From contig JAFDWA010000079.1 of the NCBI GenBank assembly GCA_018268735.1, positions 1 through 6,976 of the forward strand: 6,976 nucleotides of DNA, in the 5' to 3' direction. This document shows, one piece after another, positions 5,131-6,976 of the stretch (position 1 is its first letter; every line of letters begins with the position of its first letter). This DNA is from Actinomycetota bacterium. Lineage in GTDB: Bacteria > Actinomycetota > Acidimicrobiia > Acidimicrobiales > Microtrichaceae. The notes under the pieces are model-generated. The model was not told the origin of the DNA. It ran no database searches and worked only from the letters and a program-made list of their open reading frames with translations. The position numbers and the translations under genes were made by a program.

Positions 5131-6387
5131 TCAGGCGATGACGCCCCGGGCCACCAGCACGTCGACGGCGGACCGATCGGCGCCCCACGTGTGGAGCACC
5201 GCGACCGGGTCGGATCCGGTTCTCGCGACCCGCGGCGCCGACGACGGCGTCCTCGAGAACCGCGGCGCGGGCGACGGCTGGAGGACGCCGTCCACGTCGG
5301 TGAACCCGTCGCGGGCGAGGGCATGCGGATGCTGCGGCGCTTCTCCCATCGTGAGCACTGGTGCGACGCACGCATCGAGGTCCGCGAAGTGCGCCGCCCA
5401 CTCGTCGCGTGACCTGGTCTCCACGACCGAGGCGATGCGATTGCGCAGCTCCGGCCATCGCGGCTGGTCGTGCTGGTCGGGGAGGTCGGCCGGATCGAGG
5501 TCGAGGCCTCTCAACAGCTCCGAGAAGAACCGCGGCTCGATCGCAGCGATCGCGATCCAACCACCGTCCCCACAGCGATAGCAGTCGTAGAACGGTGCAC
5601 CTGAGTCGAGCAGGTTCGTCCCACGCTCGACGGCCCAGTACCCCGATGCCCACGCACCGAACAGCGGACCCATGAGCAGCGCTGCGCCGTCGACCATCGC
5701 TGCGTCGACCACCTGTCCCAGACCCGACACCGAGCGTTCGACCAGCGCCGCGAGGATCCCCGCCACGAGGAGCATCCCGCCGCCACCGAAGTCGGCGACG
5801 AGGTTGAGGGGCGGGGTCGGCGGCTGGCCGGCCCTGCCGACGTGGGCGAGCACGCCGGCGACCGCGAGGTAGTCGAGGTCGTGGCCGGCGCGCTGCGCCA
5901 TCGGGCCCTCCTGGCCCCAGCCGGTCATCCGCCCGTAGACGAGGCGGTCGTTGAGGGCCATGACGTCGTCGGGACCGAGCCCGAGGCGCTCAGCCGCGCC
6001 GGGTCGGTTGCCCTCGATGAACACGTCCACCTCGCTCACGAGCGACCGCACGAACGCGGACCCCGCGGGATCGACGAGGTCGACGACGACGCCGAGCCGG
6101 TTCCGGTTGAGGACGTCCCACGGGTTGGCCGCTCCATCCGCACCCGGCCCGGGAGCCGGCCCGCCTGGTGACGTCCCGGGAACGATCGCGTCCGGTGCAG
6201 TCGCGTCCGGTGCAGTCGCGTCAGGGGCGATGGGTGCCCGACCCGGTCGGTCGATCCGCAGGACCTCGGCGCCGAGGTCGGCGAGCACCATCGCAGCGAA
6301 GGGTGCCGGACCCAGACCAGCGAGCTCGACCACGCGGATCCCCCGCAGCGGTCCCCGACGTCGCTGATCCTCGGATGCTCCCGTCAC
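5131..6387 (-). CDS. mcr: Alpha-methylacyl-CoA racemase (CaiB/BaiF family III CoA-transferase superfamily)
   Basis: This enzyme interconverts (2R)- and (2S)-2-methylacyl-CoA so that branched fatty acids and sterol side chains can enter beta-oxidation; related profens are also accepted by the family. Recalled mycobacterial MCR aligns almost end to end: PLRGIRVVELAG (13-24), VLRIDRP, LNRNR, GRMTGWGQEGP (152-162), NLVADFGGGG (195-204), GQVVDAAMVDG, AIEPRFF (282-288), DACVAPVL, PAPRFSRT. The catalytic residues His169, Asp199 and Glu284 are present with the same 30- and 85-residue spacings as His126, Asp156 and Glu241 of MCR, which argues for a racemase, not a CoA-transferase. At 418 residues it is about 58 longer than MCR. 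Most of the excess is an Ala/Pro/Gly-rich insert at 51-88, plus a longer N-terminus and C-terminal tail. The start is GTG 6385-6387, with no Shine-Dalgarno site and a CACGAT hexamer 6 nt upstream. It is divergent from the oxygenase and convergent with argJ. Confidence 0.93.
   Translation of the reverse strand: MTGASEDQRRRGPLRGIRVVELAGLGPAPFAAMVLADLGAEVLRIDRPGRAPIAPDATAPDATAPDAIVPGTSPGGPAPGPGADGAANPWDVLNRNRLGVVVDLVDPAGSAFVRSLVSEVDVFIEGNRPGAAERLGLGPDDVMALNDRLVYGRMTGWGQEGPMAQRAGHDLDYLAVAGVLAHVGRAGQPPTPPLNLVADFGGGGMLLVAGILAALVERSVSGLGQVVDAAMVDGAALLMGPLFGAWASGYWAVERGTNLLDSGAPFYDCYRCGDGGWIAIAAIEPRFFSELLRGLDLDPADLPDQHDQPRWPELRNRIASVVETRSRDEWAAHFADLDACVAPVLTMGEAPQHPHALARDGFTDVDGVLQPSPAPRFSRTPSSAPRVARTGSDPVAVLHTWGADRSAVDVLVARGVIA
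6186..6230. repeat. Three 15-bp tandem repeats inside the racemase gene
   Basis: TCGCGTCCGGTGCAG occurs twice in a row (6186-6200 and 6201-6215), followed by a diverged third copy TCGCGTCAGGGGCGA (6216-6230). Being a multiple of three, the repeat keeps frame and encodes the repeated pentapeptide APDAT in the low-complexity insert of the racemase. Copy number could vary between strains by slippage. Confidence 0.85.
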
Positions 6388-6393
6388 GCCGCA

Positions 6394-6399
6394 ATCGTG
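6394..6399 (-). promoter_or_regulatory. Candidate -10 hexamer of the racemase gene (leaderless)
   Basis: The minus strand reads CACGAT, which keeps the A2 and T6 of TANNNT, followed by 6 nt and the GTG start codon. No Shine-Dalgarno site is found close enough; a GAAGGG lies too far upstream (15 nt). Evidence is weak and based on spacing shared with two other genes here. Confidence 0.25.
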
Positions 6400-6430
6400 T
6401 CACCCTTCGCTCGGGTCGACCGCTCTGTGG

Positions 6431-6436
6431 CAACGT
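6431..6436 (+). promoter_or_regulatory. Candidate -10 hexamer of the oxygenase gene (leaderless)
   Basis: CAACGT keeps the A2 and T6 of TANNNT and is followed by 6 nt and the ATG at 6443. No Shine-Dalgarno site lies between. The arrangement matches that upstream of the amidase and the racemase. The divergent racemase promoter would lie within about 35 bp, so the two could share regulation. Confidence 0.25.
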
Positions 6437-6442
6437 CACCCG

Positions 6443-6976
6443 ATGGGACCCGACGTCGTGCCGGTCATCGACGTCGCGCCGCTGCTGGCAGGCCAGGATG
6501 CTGCCGACGGACGTCGCGACGTCGGCGAGGCGATCGTCGCCGCGTGCACGGACCCCGGGGTGTTCCAACTCGTCGGCCACGGCGTCGACCCGACGCTGCG
6601 CGCTGCGCTCGTCCAGCGTGCGCGCGGCTTCTTCGCGCTCGACCCGGAGGAGAAGGCACGGATCGCGATGCACCACGCAGGTGCCGCATGGCGAGGGTGG
6701 TTCCCTCTCGGCGGTGAGCTGACCTCCGGGGTGCCCGATGCCAAGGAGGGCATCTACTTCGGCACCGAGCTGCCCGACGACGATCCGAGGGTCCTGGCGG
6801 GCGTGCCCCTCCACGGACCCAACCTCTTCCCGGAGCGACCAGCGGACCTGCGGCCGCTCGTGCTCACCTGGATGGCCTCCGTGGTGGAGGTCGGACGAGC
6901 GGTTCTCCGCGGCATCGCCATCGGACTCGGCCTGGACGCTGACCACTTCGATGCGTGGTGCTCGGATCCGACGGTG
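6443..6976 (+). CDS. 2-oxoglutarate/Fe(II)-dependent oxygenase, isopenicillin N synthase-like, N-terminal part (continues past right edge)
   Basis: The first 178 codons are present and the frame is open to the last base. The fragment is the N-terminal DIOX_N-type domain of this superfamily: VPVIDVAPLLAG (6-17) as the first strand, GVFQLVGHGVDP (39-50) matching the 'GFF.v.nHGv' motif, a helix with FFALDPEEKARIAM (63-76), RGWFPLGGELTSG...DAKEGIYFG (84-107) matching 'RGY.p.g.E....d.kE.f.fg', and HGPNLFP (124-130) matching 'GpN.wP'. The HxD...H iron site and the Arg that binds 2-oxoglutarate lie in the missing C-terminal half, so activity cannot be confirmed. In bacteria such enzymes oxidise small molecules, and the substrate is unknown here. 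The ATG at 6443 is chosen because the conserved strand starts at residue 6 and no in-frame start lies just upstream. It diverges from the racemase gene across a 55-bp gap. Confidence 0.88.
   Translation, partial: MGPDVVPVIDVAPLLAGQDAADGRRDVGEAIVAACTDPGVFQLVGHGVDPTLRAALVQRARGFFALDPEEKARIAMHHAGAAWRGWFPLGGELTSGVPDAKEGIYFGTELPDDDPRVLAGVPLHGPNLFPERPADLRPLVLTWMASVVEVGRAVLRGIAIGLGLDADHFDAWCSDPTV

Noticed and set aside
4055..5653. A 532-codon minus-strand open frame across argJ and the end of the racemase gene
   Set aside because: It overlaps two well-supported genes, has no recognisable domain and has the arginine-rich composition of a shadow frame.
1..6976. CRISPR array, transposase, phage, toxin-antitoxin or other defence system
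   Set aside because: No regularly spaced repeats of the right size, no transposase or integrase motifs and no small paired genes were found; the composition looks uniform along the window.

Overview
This is a high-GC window (by eye about 70% G+C, with strong G/C preference at third codon positions). It carries ordinary chromosomal metabolic genes of a type typical of Actinomycetota. The racemase closely resembles mycobacterial MCR, the secreted protein resembles hypothetical proteins I associate with high-GC actinobacteria, and several genes lack a Shine-Dalgarno site but have a -10-like hexamer right before the start codon, as in leaderless actinobacterial transcripts. An uncultured or marine/freshwater lineage such as Acidimicrobiia would fit, but that placement is an inference.

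Layout, left to right. Positions 1-189 (minus) hold the first 63 codons of an enolase-superfamily epimerase or cycloisomerase that runs off the left edge. It lies 13 nt downstream of an amidase-signature hydrolase (203-1621, minus), so the two probably form one operon. The 152-bp gap 1622-1773 contains a 15-bp tandem duplication and a long hairpin that probably ends the next gene. Positions 1774-2724 (minus) encode a secreted, cysteine-containing, Gly/Val-rich protein of unknown function, preceded by a perfect Shine-Dalgarno site. The 239-bp gap 2725-2963 holds its leader, direct repeats and a hairpin terminator for the next gene. Positions 2964-3800 (minus) encode a classical short-chain dehydrogenase. 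A 77-bp divergent intergenic region with an 8-bp inverted repeat separates it from argJ (3878-5065, plus). argJ converges with an alpha-methylacyl-CoA racemase gene (5131-6387, minus), with a compact hairpin between them. A 55-bp divergent region then precedes a plus-strand 2-oxoglutarate/Fe(II) oxygenase (6443 onward) that is cut off by the right edge.

The genes do not form one obvious pathway. The amidase and epimerase plausibly act together on amide or dipeptide-like substrates. ArgJ belongs to arginine biosynthesis but stands alone here. The racemase, and possibly the dehydrogenase, fit branched-chain fatty acid or sterol side-chain catabolism. I see no RNA gene, insertion sequence, CRISPR array, phage gene or defence system. 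The most distinctive points are the repeat-encoded Ala/Pro/Gly insertion in the racemase, the unassigned secreted protein, and the regulatory-looking repeats between genes.
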